Notes: generated by a model from the sequence alone, not told the origin. A DNA stretch of 64,000 nt from Cryptomeria japonica (GCF_030272615.1 NC_081408.1:607424173-607488172), one strand, 5' to 3'. Positions 1 to 12,462 are shown, numbered from the stretch's first letter. Numbers and translations are program-made.

Positions 1-77
1 GGAGGTTTCCTGCCCGAGGAAAAACAAACAAGGCATGCTCTAGGAAGAGTTTTTCCCTAAAATAGGGCAGGGAAAGG

Positions 78-156
78 GGTGCCACACCCATGTCCTAGGA
101 GGACAGCGGCACCATGCCCCTGTCCAAGGGGAGATAGTGGTGCCACACCCCTGTCC
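78..156. repeat. Three short imperfect direct repeats
   Basis: Three copies of a unit resembling GGTGCCACACCCCTGTCC start at 78, 108 and 139, a period of 30-31 bases. They lie in a GC-rich stretch unlike the AT-rich sequence that follows. Nothing else recognisable is present in 1-300; no convincing ORF is seen. The repeats may belong to the upstream part of the adjacent LTR or to older flanking DNA. Confidence 0.5.
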
Positions 157-299
157 AACCCCTTTCTCTAGGGAAAAATGTGGATAGGGTGATGCAGAGG
201 CCAAGAAAGAAATTGTTTTCACAAGCCGAGCACTCTCTAGTCTTCAATCATGCTAGAGGATTTGAGTTCGCATGCATGAGGACCCAAATACAATTAAAA

Positions 300-737
300 A
301 TTGCTCAGGTTGCAATTTTATGACACTATAGTGCTTAACTAGAACTATACTTTGGTATTTGTAGATGTTGTTTTTTAGTTCAAATATTCCAATCATCTTT
401 TGTTAAAGATATTGTAAGATAGTGAGTCTTCTCAGGGTTGTATCCCTTCTATTTTTGAGTTGTAATCTCTAGGTAGTGTGCCTAAATGCATGTCCATTCC
501 TTTGTAATCTTTATATTTGAGTACACTCATTTTTTGGGTCTCATCCCCATTGTGGTTTTTCCCTTGATTGAGTTTTCCATGAATAAAATATTGGTGTTAT
601 GGTGTTATTACTAATTTATTTGTGTTTCTACATCTTTCTTTTGTTCATTTTGCATCAAGTGGTTAAAAGGATAAGTTAATAAAGTTAAAAATTGCAGAAC
701 ATTAATTCACCCCTGTTAGTGTTCCTTGATTCCAACA
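300..737 (+). repeat. 3' part of the 5' LTR of element A
   Basis: The sequence ends in TTCCAACA at 737, directly before a PBS, as in the other copia-type LTRs here. A segment around 551-585 (GTGGTTTTTCCC) and the run CACCCCTGTTAGTGTTCC before the end match conserved parts of the B and C2 LTRs. The LTR start is not determined. Confidence 0.55.
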
Positions 738-738
738 A

Positions 739-750
739 TTGGTATTAGAG
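739..750 (+). other. Primer-binding site of element A
   Basis: TTGGTATTAGAG, one base after the LTR end, is a one-mismatch version of the TTGGTATCAGAG that pairs with the 3' end of plant initiator-Met tRNA, the common Ty1/copia primer. Confidence 0.75.
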
Positions 751-805
751 ACTAGTGCCTCAGAAGAAGTTTAACAACTTGAGGAGGATTCGAGAAGGTG
801 ATTCA

Positions 806-1705
806 ATGGACTTCAGTAGTCTTCAACATCATCTTATTATGGCACTTGAGGACCTTGATCAATCCCATGTTGAGGTCCGACAAATGAAGTGAATCTTAAG
901 GATGCTGAGAACATCATTGAGTCATTGAAAGATCAGTTGAACAAGTCAAGAGAAAAGAGAAAGGAACTTGTTGATAAGCTAAAGGAGAAAGAAAGCCAAG
1001 GCATAGATGGCCAAGGCTTAAAGAAAAAGATAGAAGAGTGTGAGAAACTTGCTAGAGCTAATGAAGTCTATAAGAATGAGATGAAATATATAGTGATGAG
1101 GTTGACAGAGGAGATTGAAGGAAGAAAGAAGAATGAAGAGAGACTTAATCAATCCTTGAAAGATAGATTTGATGAATGTTGCATACTTAACTGTGAGAAT
1201 GATCAATTGAAGCTTGAATTGCTACAATCCAAGAACAATTAGCAAGAGCTGGAAAGACATATTATCATTCTAAGGGATGAAATTGCTACTGTAAATGAGT
1301 ACAAGGAGAAGTTCAAGATTAGCTCTGCTAAGCTTAATGTGCTACTACAAAGTCAGAAGAGAAAAGGTGAAAGCTCAGGGTTTGGTCAAATCAATCCTAT
1401 CTCAACATCAAAAGAATAAATATAAAAGGTCTTTGGTAAGGCAACCTAATGCTCATAAGTTCAATGGTAACTATTTTGTTTGTAATAGAAGGAATGTTAG
1501 ATGCTATGAATGTGGTAGATTTAGCCATATTACTAACCATTGCAGATCAAGATGAAATAAAGAGAATTTTAGGCCTAGACAAGGAAATGTTGTATGCTAC
1601 AATTGCAACAAATCTGGTCACATTGCAAGATTTTGTAGAAGCAAGAATGTGAATAGGAAGGGTTTGGTAGAAAAGAGAAAGAATGTGAAGAAAGATGAAA
1701 CATAA
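806..1705 (+). pseudogene. Gag-like coiled-coil/zinc-knuckle ORF of element A (broken)
   Basis: From an ATG at 806 a short frame reads to a stop near 892. The frame starting at 889 then gives a long charged coiled coil rich in E, K, N and L. It runs through a TAG at 1240 to a stop near 1416, and the reading frame shifts to the one open from 1295. That frame carries two CCHC zinc knuckles: CYECGRFSHITNHC near 1501 and CYNCNKSGHIARFC near 1595. It ends at the TAA at 1703. Zinc knuckles of this type bind RNA in Gag nucleocapsids. The protein aligns with the element B gag-like ORF, including its second and third knuckles. No capsid domain is recognised. It has two or more frameshifts and several stops and is not functional as it stands. 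Confidence 0.6.
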
Positions 1706-2219
1706 AATGAAAAATGACTGTGGATTAGATTAGAGATCAGATTAAGAAGACATGGATGAAGAAGAGTGATTCAGATGCTGGAAATGGGTCTACACTTGAT
1801 TCTAGTGTTGCAAATTCCTTCAGGAATTAGATTGAGGACTCTGGCTTAAGGGGATTTCTCATGCAAATCATTTTCTCCCCTTCCAAAAGCTAGTGCTAGA
1901 AGACAAGCAGATCGTCAATAGTTGTATTCTGATAGTGCAGATCTTTTGGAAGGAGTTTTGGAAGAGTATGAGAAAATTTGAAGATCTGTAGAAGAATTCT
2001 TGAGAGACTGTCTAAGTATGTAGGGTATCCGAAAGGATTAAGGTAGAGTGCATTTTCATCAGTTTCATATGAATGTTCTACATATTGAGGATATAAGGGT
2101 TTACACTCATTTCAACCTCAAAGAGTTGGGAAGCTCTCATTTGTTGAATATCTACAATAAGTAGTTGATTCATGAGAATTTCAGGCTAAAACCAAAATTT
2201 TAAAGTGTTGGAGGAAAAG
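1706..2219 (+). other. Non-coding or decayed spacer in element A
   Basis: No supportable gene. It lies between the gag-like ORF and ORF2, where element B has a 306-base spacer with a TATA-like site. All three plus frames have many stops. Confidence 0.4.
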
Positions 2220-3025
2220 GGTTTTGTGTAGTTTGTCAAATTTTCATTGTTCGATGAACATGAATAGGTTTAGTATGTGCTCAATAGGATGCATGTTGAG
2301 TTTATGTGCTTGGATAAGCCATTCAATATTACTAAAAATTTCATTAGGGCCATAACTAGTTTGTACTCAACTGGTGATCTTCCCTCATTGAAGTCTATGA
2401 AGATTAAAATCATCACAGATGCAACTGAATTGAAATTCAACAAAAGAGCCATGATAATTAATGATATTATTGAGTATGATGTCAAATTTTATTCCATGGT
2501 GATTGGGTATAACATCTACAAGTCTAGTCAGGAAAATTCGGTATCTGGCACTGCTATATAAGCAGCTTATGAGATGATCTGGGAGAACAAAAAGTATGAC
2601 TGCTGTGAGTTGCTTCGAAGTGATTTGATAAAAAACTTGGCAAGGATCAAACAAGAGAAGAAACATCCATTCAAATACAAAAATTTGATCATGTGCTTGC
2701 TCTTGTACTTCATGAATGAAGTTCCAAGAGTTGGTCAAGTCCAATGGGTATATGATAGACCTATGGCTGAGTAGATTAGAGAACTATTATACGAGATTGG
2801 TGATGTTAAGGTCTAGAAGGCCACTGTCTAGAGTTACTTCAAAACAATTCAGAGTACAATTTAGGAAAGGGAGAGAATCCCCAAGTCTATAGTTGAGAAG
2901 TATTAGGACATAATTTGATTCGTGGTGGATATTGATCTATGCCTAATGGAGGTAGTGGACCCCAGAAAATATTTGATCATGCCCATGGGGTATGAAGTTG
3001 AAGAGGAAATTCTTGAGCTATATGC
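2220..3025 (+). pseudogene. ORF2 fragment of element A, same family as element B ORF2
   Basis: A single plus frame from about 2220 to 3025 carries stops at 2559, 2772 and several between 2810 and 2920, with no needed frameshift. It aligns with residues of about 110-370 of element B ORF2. Matching stretches include VLNRMHVEF versus VLSRVHGEF, FNKRAM versus FDKRSL, LLRSDLIKNLARIK versus WLKDELIDNLGKIK, and MGYEVEEEILELYA versus MGYETDDHIIEKYA. Conservation of this unknown protein in two separate insertions says it belonged to the family and is not random ORF. The function is unknown. The frame is cut near 3025 by the junction with minus-strand copia gag. Confidence 0.6.
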
Positions 3026-3030
3026 TCAAC

Positions 3031-4251
3031 AATTTTCCATGTTGAGCATAACTATTGTATCATTTTTCATGGGACTGAGAATTCTTTTTTCTACATTCAT
3101 GACTTCTATGGCCAAAACCATTGTATTGATAACATATAATATTTGCATAACCAAGAGAGGGTATATGCATGTTTCTACTCTTTGAAACTTTATGCCCATC
3201 TGCAAGATATCTATGGTAGCCTAAATTGTTTCTCCTAGATCCCTTTTGGCATTCTTCTTCTCTATGGCCATGTCCATTACATGCAAAGCAGTAACTGGAG
3301 AATGAAGACTTATTGCTTACAAATTTGTTTTGCCACACATGAGGTGATCTTACTGGTTTAGCATCTCTATTTCTGCTTCTTTAAGGATGGATCCTGGCTT
3401 GTCCACTTTCTACAGTTCATCCATCTGATCCCTTGTTTTCCCACACTTGCTTTGTCTTGTGGGCAGTACGATTTCCTCATCTTCTACCAGTAGGAGGTCT
3501 TCTATCTTGTCTTCTTCTATTCTTGCTTTTGGTGAAGATACCTTCTCCCATCTTTCCTTTTCCTTTGGGATCTGTATTGTTGATGCTTCTTGCAACACTA
3601 GTCTTCATCAACATGCCTTCACCGGCTATGGTTAGATCAACCTTTTACCTGGGAGTATTCCAAATAGTGAAGGTCTTTCCTTTGTTATCTCCATTAGAGG
3701 AGTCAAACATAATTTCTTTGAGGGGGACATTCTTGTTGGTGGATTATTCACCGACACCACTTCCTAATGCTTGGTATCCTTGGAATGCTTCTAATTCATC
3801 AACATTTTTTCCAAGGCATCACTGCTCCCATCAAACAGGATTCTTACCTTGAGCTCATCCTGACACTTCTCAAGATCTTTTTGGAGATTCTCCATATCTC
3901 CTTCTAGCTGCTAATATTCTTCAAGATCTTTTTGGAGCTTCTTTAATTTGTCACATAGGCTCTTTGCCAATTTGTATCTATCCACCTATGAGGAAACATC
4001 ATCTAAGAGCCCACAAAATATAGCTTCATTTCTACATCATTGCATCAGTATCTTCTTTCTACTTCTGAATCAGTGGGAAGATTGACTTGACTGGGGCAAC
4101 CAATAACAACTGACATCCACACATCAAACCCTAAAGAGGATAGGTAGACTTCCATCCTATGAATCCAAATAGAATAATATAAACCATCAAAAAATGGAGT
4201 AGGGGTTGACACTAAACAAACCATTGTGTTCAAATACCAGAATCTCCCCAA
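3031..4251 (-). pseudogene. Copia-type gag, C1 copy 1 (degenerate)
   Basis: On the minus strand, the N-terminal part (4251-4045) reads a copia Gag start with HRMEVYLSSLGFDVW, matching RRMETYLSSLGCDVW in the plus-strand C2 gag. Further down, 3338-3060 gives an intact CCHC knuckle CFACNGHGHREEEC and a second decayed one, CYQYNGFGHRSHEC, in which one Cys is Tyr. The segment between contains stops and frame changes. Gag would form the particle shell and package RNA. The copy ends near 3026-3031 at the junction with element A, without reaching protease or pol. It follows the PBS at 4281-4296 by about 30 bases. Confidence 0.7.
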
Positions 4252-4280
4252 GTAGGAGAAAGCTTATCAACCAAGAACCT

Positions 4281-4296
4281 AGGCTCTGATACCAAT
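4281..4296 (-). other. Primer-binding site, C1 copy 1
   Basis: Plus-strand GGCTCTGATACCAATT reads on the minus strand as the TTGGTATCAGAGCC site complementary to initiator-Met tRNA, directly after the LTR end at 4297. Confidence 0.85.
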
Positions 4297-6831
4297 TGTT
4301 GAACATAAGATGCCACTAAGAGGGGGGGTGAATCAGTGGTTTCCAAGAATTTCCCTTTTATATCCTATGTGAATATATTGGTTTACAAATCTAACATAAA
4401 TCAAACATACCGGTTACATGGGAGGATGACACAAATGTAACCACACATAAAAGGGACATCACATAACACAAGATGTACAAGGAAAACCCAAGATGAGAAA
4501 AACCTCAATGAGAAATATTGCTGGAGACTACAACTCCAATCTAGCCTCATAATGAAACCCTCAGTTATAAAATTTAGGTCACCAACTCCTGCACTAAGCT
4601 CCAACTCAGTGATTACAATAACATATTTCAAATAAAAAAGTAATCTCCTTGTTACAAATGAACTATGTAACTCTCATGCAATTCTCTCCACCAGTTCACC
4701 TCTATCAAATTCTTTGTCGGTTCTCTGCTCACCTCTCTCTGGTGCAACCTTATCTCCTATTGCAACTCCCTCTCTGGTGCAACCTTATCGATTTAGCCTC
4801 TTCTTCTTCTTTTCTCTACATCTTCTCTTATTTTCCTCTTCTCTATTGACACTCTATTCTGTCAGATGCACTGCTGCTTCCCACCATCGGTACTCTTCAC
4901 TTTGATCTTTGCTAGTTTTCTTCTTACTGGTTAGGATCTGATTGGATCTAACTTTGTTGGATCTTCAGCATGACTCTCATAACACAACTACACTTTCTCT
5001 TCCTTTCCACAGGTTCTAGCATCACCGATTCACACCTCTGCGACTCATTTTGCAGTTAATTGGTTACTCTAATCTTTCCAGTTAAGCCAATGCTAAACCC
5101 TCTCACTGGTTGTACCTCCAATACTTAGTTTATGATCTTAGATGAAGTCACTATCTAGTTGGCTCTCTTTGCTACTCTTTCACTCTCAATCCTTCATCAT
5201 TTGGCCTTCAACATCATCAATCCTCTTCAGTTATGAGTTGGCATATTGATCCTTGAGTTTTCCTGCCATGACCAACACTCAAAATTTTGGCACACTAGAG
5301 TTTCTTCATCAACCCCAAGGAAAACCAAATCCAACCAGATCTTCATCTAGAGATCAACCTCCTACAATAGATCAATTAGACTTTGCCAATCTTGCTACAT
5401 TCAGAACATGTTTACCCTATTTGGAAAACACGACACCTCCTTTGGTCTTCACTTATCAAACACCTATGAAGTGATCACGTAGTTAGCTTCACCTACCCTA
5501 ATTAGTACCTGGACACTTGGCCTCAATCATGAAGTCATCAAATTAGATTTATATCCTCTGATCAATCTTGAGCTGCACCCTTGTTCTCTCAACCTGTGAA
5601 ACACAATATCAACATTAATATCGACCAGTGACCACCTACTTCACTGACAATGCATGGTCCATTGGTTAGACACTTGTACTCCATTTGGCATCTCTGTTGG
5701 CATCCACCTCTATTGAGTCTTCTGAGTTGATTCAAACAAGATCACCAGCCAACCAAACAACCGAGTTCATCTACTAGTTCACAAACCTTTCCAATTATAC
5801 CCTAACTAGTTTGCCTTCAACCTTGCACTTTGCTGCTCTTCTAGTGGAACACTTTAACTGGTCACTTCACATGCTCATATTTATCAAACAAGAGCCTTTC
5901 ACTTCTACTCTTTTGCATGCTTACCAATGGACATCTATACTACTAAAATATTATGCATGTATACAGGTAACATACCATGCATAATGGTGGCACCAAACTC
6001 CATCTGCATTCCTACAACATTTTATGTCTATAGTTGGTCACCATTCCTTTTTCCTTCATCAACCCAAACATCATCTCAACCAGTTTTTCAACATGACAAA
6101 CCCATCACTCCTTTACTCTTCCTTCTTTGTCTTGGTAGCTCAGTATGTCTACCTAGTTGATCTGGTGCATATCTTTGATCTTGTGCACCTAAGAAAAATT
6201 AGTGTTTCACTAGTTGTTTTGGTGTGAGCCTTCAATCACCTGCCTTCTACTCTTTTGTCTTATCTCAGAGGACTATGATGCATTCCATACATAATAAGAG
6301 ATAAAATCCACTTACTAGTGGGAGTGGATACTTGTCATCTATATCCAGAATTGCACCAATATGGCTTCCCTTTTAGAGTAGGCATATCATGAAGTAAGCA
6401 CATACTCACTGGTTGGGAACACTCTGTGTGAGTCTTCACATCATCTAGTGTCTGCATCTTTATCTAGTGGGATTCCTATTGTTTCACATCCAAACATCTA
6501 ACAACATACCAGTTGGCACTTCTGCATCAACTCACCCTTCTTGCCCAGAGGTTGGTTGGTAATAATGCACTACCAAGATACCACTTACTAGTTGTTATAC
6601 CATACCGGTCTCCTATCCAGGTCTTCAACACAAGTCAACACTAACTTTTGTACCAGTGACTCCAGTGACCATTATGCTGGATGACACTCTCTTCCTTACC
6701 AGTGACCTACTATGCTAGTTGACATCAAAGACACCACTTTTGGTATGCATCAATGACAACCCTGTTCATCAATCTCCCATACTAGTTTGCATCCTATACT
6801 GGTTGACATCAATGACAACACAATGCCAACA
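4297..6831 (-). repeat. C1 LTR copy 1, intact, 2.5 kb
   Basis: The minus-strand LTR starts TGTTGGCATTGTG at 6831 and ends TTCAACA at 4297, flanked by a PPT on one side and a PBS on the other. It aligns along its length with the interrupted LTR copy 2 (10218-10662, 26216-26845, 47064-48512). No coding sequence is supported inside it. It is rich in ACCGGT-type hexamers and their CpG-decay products (see findings). Confidence 0.8.
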
Positions 6832-6845
6832 ATCTCCCCCTTTGG
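6832..6845 (-). other. Polypurine tract, C1
   Basis: Plus-strand ATCTCCCCCTTTGG reads CCAAAGGGGGAGAT on the minus strand, immediately before the LTR start TGTTGG. The same PPT form precedes the 3' LTRs of B and C2. Confidence 0.85.
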
Positions 6846-8544
6846 TATTGATGTCATCACATGTAGTATCCATACTACAAATTGTCTCTCTCCCCCTTTG
6901 TGTGTTCTATGGATTCTCACACATGTAGTATCCTACATACTATAGATTCTCTCTCCCCCTTTGACAATAATGGCAAAGGGCACTGACAAGGTTTCTCTCC
7001 TCCTTTTCTTCACTGATAGAGTTTTCTCTCCCTCTTTTTCACTACCAGATGCTTCTCCTCCTTTGACCTTCATACTTTGCATCCTCTCAATTCACAACAC
7101 TTGAGATGGAGGGCTCAACCACCAACTGACACTAATTTCTCACTAACCAAGTGTATATACAAACCAAATACCTATTGCATATACAACTCTAATACCAATT
7201 GAAGGCACATGTGTTAGTGAATACAACATACCTACTAGTTAGACTGCATCATCTCCCCTTGATATGCAGAAGCCATTCTGACCCTAAATTTCTAATACCA
7301 AGTGCTAAAGCTAATACTGATACCAATTGTATCTCTTCCAATACCAAATGCATGTTCTCTTGTACATGTAACTCTCCCTCTTTGCAAGCAAAACTCTCGA
7401 TGGTCCAGTTGTGATTATAATTAAGTACAAATTTAATAGACATTGAAATACCTCACAACCTCAGACCAATGACCACATCTCAAGGTCTCAATCATACCAG
7501 TACAACCATAGACACTTGCACTCCCTCTATGTCCAACAAGTCTAATACAAGTCAGAAAACATGGCTGTCAACTCCCTGAGTCATACATCTTAGGTCTTCA
7601 TTGGCCTGTTAGGTTCTAAATCAGAGCCAAACTGCCCGTTATACTAGTTGAGCCCACAAAGGATGCATTCATACAAGATCAACTACTAGGGCAACATATG
7701 TCATTCAAGACTTTTATAGGACCACTTGAGACATAAACACCTCAATCCATGCTACCAGAGTTAATGCAATGATCTTGGACCTCATTGACTTATATAACTT
7801 GTACTATCGATTAGTATTCATATTGGTACCATACTGCACAAGCTGGTTTCCTATCCCGGTCCATCATCTCTACCTGGAAACTTTTCTCTAACTCCTATAT
7901 TCTTGTGTTATTTGCTTTTTATCCTAATTGTAAATTAGCCATTCATTGACACATGCAATAGTTATCCATCTCTCATCTTAGATGTGTAGCCAGGGCAACA
8001 ATCTACACATACTTCCATCTCATATCCTTCCTTTATCATGGTATAAACTTGTTCTTCCATTTGTCCTCTTCCACTAAGGGGGTGAATGATATGGTCAATG
8101 TAATAATCCCCCTAAGGTCTTGCATCTCCTTTAAGCCTTAGGAGATATCACTTGTACAATGAATGCACAATGTCGGTCCATGCTTGCACTCTCTTCTTTC
8201 TTCCTCCATACTTGCATGACTTCACTTTTCTTCCCATTTTTAGTCTTGGGAGAAGGTCTTACCTTCTTTTGCTAATTGGTCCTTTCTCTACTAGAATTTG
8301 CCACATGACGAGAAGCATTTTTGTAGAAGCAAACAATGTTCAATCCAATCAAATGATTGGGGTACCTTCTATCAAGCCAGTTAGACCATATTTTTCTGGT
8401 CATGTTGTTGTACCCAGTTACCAAGACCAGTGGACCTCTTGATCCTACAAGGGAATTTCTCCTTTGGTTCCATGTAGGTATTTGACCTCCATATGCTTTA
8501 TACCCTTTCCATGTTGATCATTAATGTTATACCAGCTATCATAG
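6846..8544 (-). other. C1 internal region without recognisable genes
   Basis: This 1.7 kb region is in the position of pol but shows no integrase, RT or RNase H motif in either strand. Several extra CCCCCTTT runs (near 6834, 6890 and 6954) look like repeated PPT-like tracts on the minus strand. It is probably the non-coding 3' part of a non-autonomous element, or what remains after pol was lost. Confidence 0.55.
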
Positions 8545-10172
8545 GTCTAAGAATTCTTTTTCCTACATTCATGACTCTATGGCCAAAACCATTGCATTGA
8601 TAACATATAATATTTACATAATCGGGAGAGGGGACATGCATGTTTCTACTCTTTGAAACTTTATGTGCATATGAAGGATATCTATGGTAACCTAAATTGT
8701 TTCTCCTAGATCTCTTTCTTCATTCTTCTTCTCTATTGCCATATCCATTACATGCAAAGAAGTAACTAAAGAAGGAAGACTTATTACTTACAAATTTATT
8801 TTGCCAAACATGAGGTGATCTTACCCATTTGGCATCTCCATTTCTGCTTCTCTGGGGATGGATCTTGGGTTGTCCACTTTCTAGAGTTCTTCCATATGAT
8901 CCCTTCTTTTCCCACACTAGCTTTGTCTTGTGTGTGGTATCATTTCCTTGTCTTCTACCGATAGGAGGTCTCCTATGTTGTCTTCTTCTATTCTTTCTTT
9001 TGGTAAAGCTCCCTTCTCCCATCTTTCCTTTTCCTTTGGGATCTTCATTTTTTCTCCTTCTTTCAGTAGCGGTCTTCATCATCATGCCCTCACCGATTTT
9101 CATTAGATCAACCTTCTTCTTGGGAGTATTCCATACTATGAAGGTCTGTCCCTTGTTATCTCCATTAGAGGAGATAAACATAATGTCTTTGAGGGGGACA
9201 TTCTTGCTGGTGGAGCATTCACCGACACCACTTCCTAATACTCTAGTATCCTTGGAATGCTTCTTCTTCTTAAACATTTTTTCCAAGGCATCAGTGCTCC
9301 CATCAAACTTAATTCTTACCTTGAACTCATCCTGACACTTCTCAAGGTCTTTTTGGAGATTCTCCATATCTCTTTCTAGATGTCAATACTCTTCATCCTT
9401 GGCATCTAGCTCAGACTCTATATCTTTGTACCTACATTCCTTTGTGTCTTCTTGTTGAGTCTTCAACTCTAAGATACATTTCTCATTCTTCAAGGCATCT
9501 GATCAACAAGTTCTGTTCCATAACTACAACATTCTTGAACAACTTGTATTCATTCCTCACTCTACCTTGTTCTTTGAGTGCACTTACAAGTTCTCCTTCA
9601 AGATCAACTTCTGCTTCATCTTCTTCTTCACCTTCACTATCACTGCCAAACACATATTTTCAGTAGCAATGATTTGCATGATAATTCTTAGATGTGTGCC
9701 TCTCATCTTCTGATTCTTGAGCCATGAAGAGGTGGGTTTCTTCTTTATCATTATTGATGCTGCTAATAGATCTACCATCATCTTTAGACCCATGTGTTAC
9801 ATTTTCCTTCTTCCTTCCACAAAACGGTTCTACAATGCTAGGCTCATTTCGATATAGCTTCTTTAATCTACCCCATAGGCTCTTTGCTGATTTGCATATA
9901 TCCACCTATGAGAAAACATCATCTGAGAGCCCACATAATATAGCCTTCATTTCTACATCATTATGCCAGTATCTTCTTTCTGCTTCTGAATCGGTTGGAG
10001 GACTGACTTTACTAGGGTAGCCAATAACAAATAACATCCACACATCAAACCCTAAAGAGGATAGGTAGACTTCCATCCTATGACTCAAAACAAAATAATT
10101 TAAACCATAAAAAATTGGAGTAGGGGTTGACACTAAAAAAACCATTGTGTTCAAATACCAAAATCTACCCAA
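8545..10172 (-). pseudogene. Copia-type gag, C1 copy 2 (degenerate)
   Basis: Minus-strand pieces at 10172-9906, 9905-9660 and 9367-8720 together cover a copia Gag. They hold the N-terminal segment with HRMEVYLSSLGFDVW, a middle segment with SAKSLWGRLKKLY, and a long basic, lysine/arginine-rich C-terminal part. That part ends in a zinc knuckle CFACNGYGNREEEC, where the zinc-binding His has become Asn. The pieces lie in different frames with stops between them. It shares its order and sequence with gag copy 1 at 3031-4251 and lacks any following protease or pol. Confidence 0.7.
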
Positions 10173-10201
10173 GTAGGAGAATTATTATCAATTGAGAACC
10201 T

Positions 10202-10217
10202 AGGCTCTAATACTAAT
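10202..10217 (-). other. Primer-binding site, C1 copy 2 (decayed)
   Basis: Plus AGGCTCTAATACTAAT is the minus-strand ATTAGTATTAGAGCCT, an initiator-Met-type PBS with two transitions, adjoining the LTR at 10218. Confidence 0.75.
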
Positions 10218-10662
10218 TGTTGAACAAAAGATGCCTCTAAGAAGGGGGGTGAATCATTGGTTTCCAAACTTTTCCCTTTTCTATCCTATGTGAATATATC
10301 AGTTAATAGATCTAACATAAAGAAAACATATCTGTTAGATGGGAGGATGACACAAATGCATCCACACATAAAAAATGGACATCACATAACACTAGATGCA
10401 CAATAAAAGCCCAAGATAGGAAAAACCTCAATGAGAAATGTTGCTAGAGACTATTTCTCCAATCCAACACCACAATGAAACACTCGGTTACAACATTTAG
10501 GGCACCAACCCAAGGAGCACCAACCCCTACCCTAAGCTCCAACTCGATGATTACAATAACATATTTCAAATACAAAAGTAATCTCCTTGTTACAAACCAA
10601 GTTTATAACTCTCATGCAAGTCTCTCCACTGGTTCACCTCTATCCAATTCTCTATCGGTTCT
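10218..10662 (-). repeat. C1 LTR copy 2, segment 1 of 3
   Basis: Begins TGTTGAACAAAAGATGCC like LTR copy 1 at 4297 and stops at the insertion point of C2. The sequence TATCGGTTCT before 10663 joins to CTTCTCACCTCT at 26216, exactly as in the uninterrupted copy near 4714-4735. Confidence 0.85.
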
Positions 10663-12386
10663 TGTTGGCATTGAGTTGCCATTGATATCAACCGGTATTC
10701 TAGGTAGGCTATCGATAGAGGTATGTCATTCGGTATGAAGGAGAGTGTACCAGCATGGTGAAAGAAAAATAAGGTATTGAGAAAATTAACATGAAGACTT
10801 GTCAAACTGGTATGGTGGAAGATAAGTAGTTATTGAGACTATCTATGAATTCACTGGTATGAGGTGAGATGCATGTGTGTGTTGGCATGTTGAGTGATAA
10901 CTAGTAGAGCTTAAATTGGTATGGAGTTTGCCTGCCTATTTAGTATGAAAAGGTATAATGTTAAAGTAATCACAAATCACTGGAGGTGAAGATGTGCATC
11001 GGTGTAGTGTGAGCTACCATTTAGCAGGAGGAGAAGTTCTCATCAGTAAATGCATGTACTAGTATGATTATATTGAATGTTCAAGTATGAACTGACTATG
11101 TGTCAGTGAGCTAAGTGATTGATTGTTGTGATGCCATGTGGAGGTGATGTGGTAAACATGTAGAGGTCAATGAAGCCTCTATTGACATGGTTGTTGAAAC
11201 AGCTAGTGGACATTAATGAAACAGGAACAAATCATGGGATGGTAACTGACTGATGTGGCTCGAGGAAGAAAGGATGACAAAGAAAGATCAAAGAGTAGTT
11301 GGCACCTTGATCGATGCAAAGAAATCAAACTACAAGAAGATATCGAGAAGGAAACAACTGAACTTTTTATGAGTTGATAGATTTCAAGGTAGAAAATCAT
11401 GTACGAGATTGCTATCTTTAGCAAGTATGTATTAGATAATGGAAAACATGTATAGATGCATTCCTCGAGTACATGTGATCAATTCAAGATAGATGTGATC
11501 AGATCTCATGCAGATTTTGTCAGGTGAAGGAAACCTTAACCACTCCAAGTTTGGATTGATTCTTGGCAAGAAAGATCAAGTTTAAATATGATGACTTGAG
11601 ACTATGTTTGTTGCTGCTGTAGTAAGAAGACAAGTGTGAAATTTTTATCTGAGAGACGAAGAGAAAAACACTTGACGTGTGTATGAGTGAAGTATATATC
11701 TACAAGGAGAAGTAGAGAAAACTGGTATAAGGAACAACCAGTGGAGAGTGCATTGAACATGGAGGTGATAGACCAACAATAGTTGTGTCTAATTAAGAGT
11801 GATTGATTGTGAGTTTAGAGGAGGAAAACATTGTGAGAGAGGATTGAGAAAGGTGAATAGAAAAGTCAAGTTGCAGAGTGGGTCAAGAGAATATAGACTA
11901 GTAAGGGTGAAACTGATAGAGGAGAATATTGTAAGGTTGCAAAACTTCATTTGCAACAATGATTTCATTTGTATATCTGATTTTTATTTTGTTTTCACTA
12001 AGTTGTATCTTAGTGCAGGGGTTGTAGCTCCTTTAGGTTGTAGCCTATAAAATGTGCAGGGGTTGGTGCTCCTTGGATTGGTGCCCTAAATATTGTAATC
12101 ATAGTTTCATTGTGAGGCTGGATTGGAGCAAAATATCTCCAACAGATATTCTCACTAAGGTTTTTCTAACATTGGGTTTTTTTGTATATATCTAGTGTTA
12201 TGTGATGTATTCTTATTCATGTGTGATGTTAATGCTTTATCTAGTCCTTTCACACACTCTACTTGCATTGTTTAAGTTACCGGTTAGCATTCAGCTTGTC
12301 CTCTACTTTACTGGTATCTCTTTGTTAAAGAATAAGAGTTTAAATCACCGATTCACCCCCCTCTCAGTGATCCATTGTGTCCAACA
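10663..12386 (+). repeat. 5' LTR of C2
   Basis: Starts TGTTGGCATTGAG and ends TGTCCAACA, followed at once by a PBS. A candidate TATA box TATAAAAT lies at 12046-12053 and is kept as TATAAA at 25833-25838 in the 3' LTR, about 340-380 bases from the LTR end. No coding sequence is supported inside it. Confidence 0.85.
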
Positions 12387-12387
12387 A

Positions 12388-12400
12388 TTGGTATTAGAGC
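12388..12400 (+). other. Primer-binding site of C2
   Basis: TTGGTATTAGAGC, a single mismatch from the initiator-Met tRNA complement, directly follows the LTR end at 12386. Confidence 0.85.
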
Positions 12401-12462
12401 ACAGGTACCCTATTTTGTCAAAATCTTTCTCTAGCTTGGGTAGATCCTGTCAAGTGCTCACA

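Larger units (their letters stand above)
300..3025 (+). mobile_element. Element A: decayed LTR element related to element B
   Basis: Recognised by an LTR end at 737 followed by an initiator-Met-type PBS, then a coiled-coil/zinc-knuckle gag-like frame and a second ORF. The order and sequence match the better-preserved element B at 17028-23561. The left LTR start was not found and 300 is approximate. The right end is a breakpoint at about 3020-3030, where minus-strand copia gag sequence begins. No protease, RT or integrase is visible, so A was probably non-autonomous. The fragment at 48513-48945 may be its continuation. Confidence 0.6.

Noticed and set aside
1-222. Minus-strand 60-codon open frame at the window start
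   Set aside because: It reads through short GC-rich direct repeats, with no domain, and is most likely chance.
7200-8442. Short open frames in the C1 interior
   Set aside because: None shows a domain, repeat or similarity to other elements in the window, and the codon composition looks random.
8829-9335. Plus-strand open frame of 168 codons
   Set aside because: It lies opposite minus-strand copia gag and has the hydrophobic, leucine/phenylalanine-rich composition of an antisense shadow of lysine-rich coding sequence.
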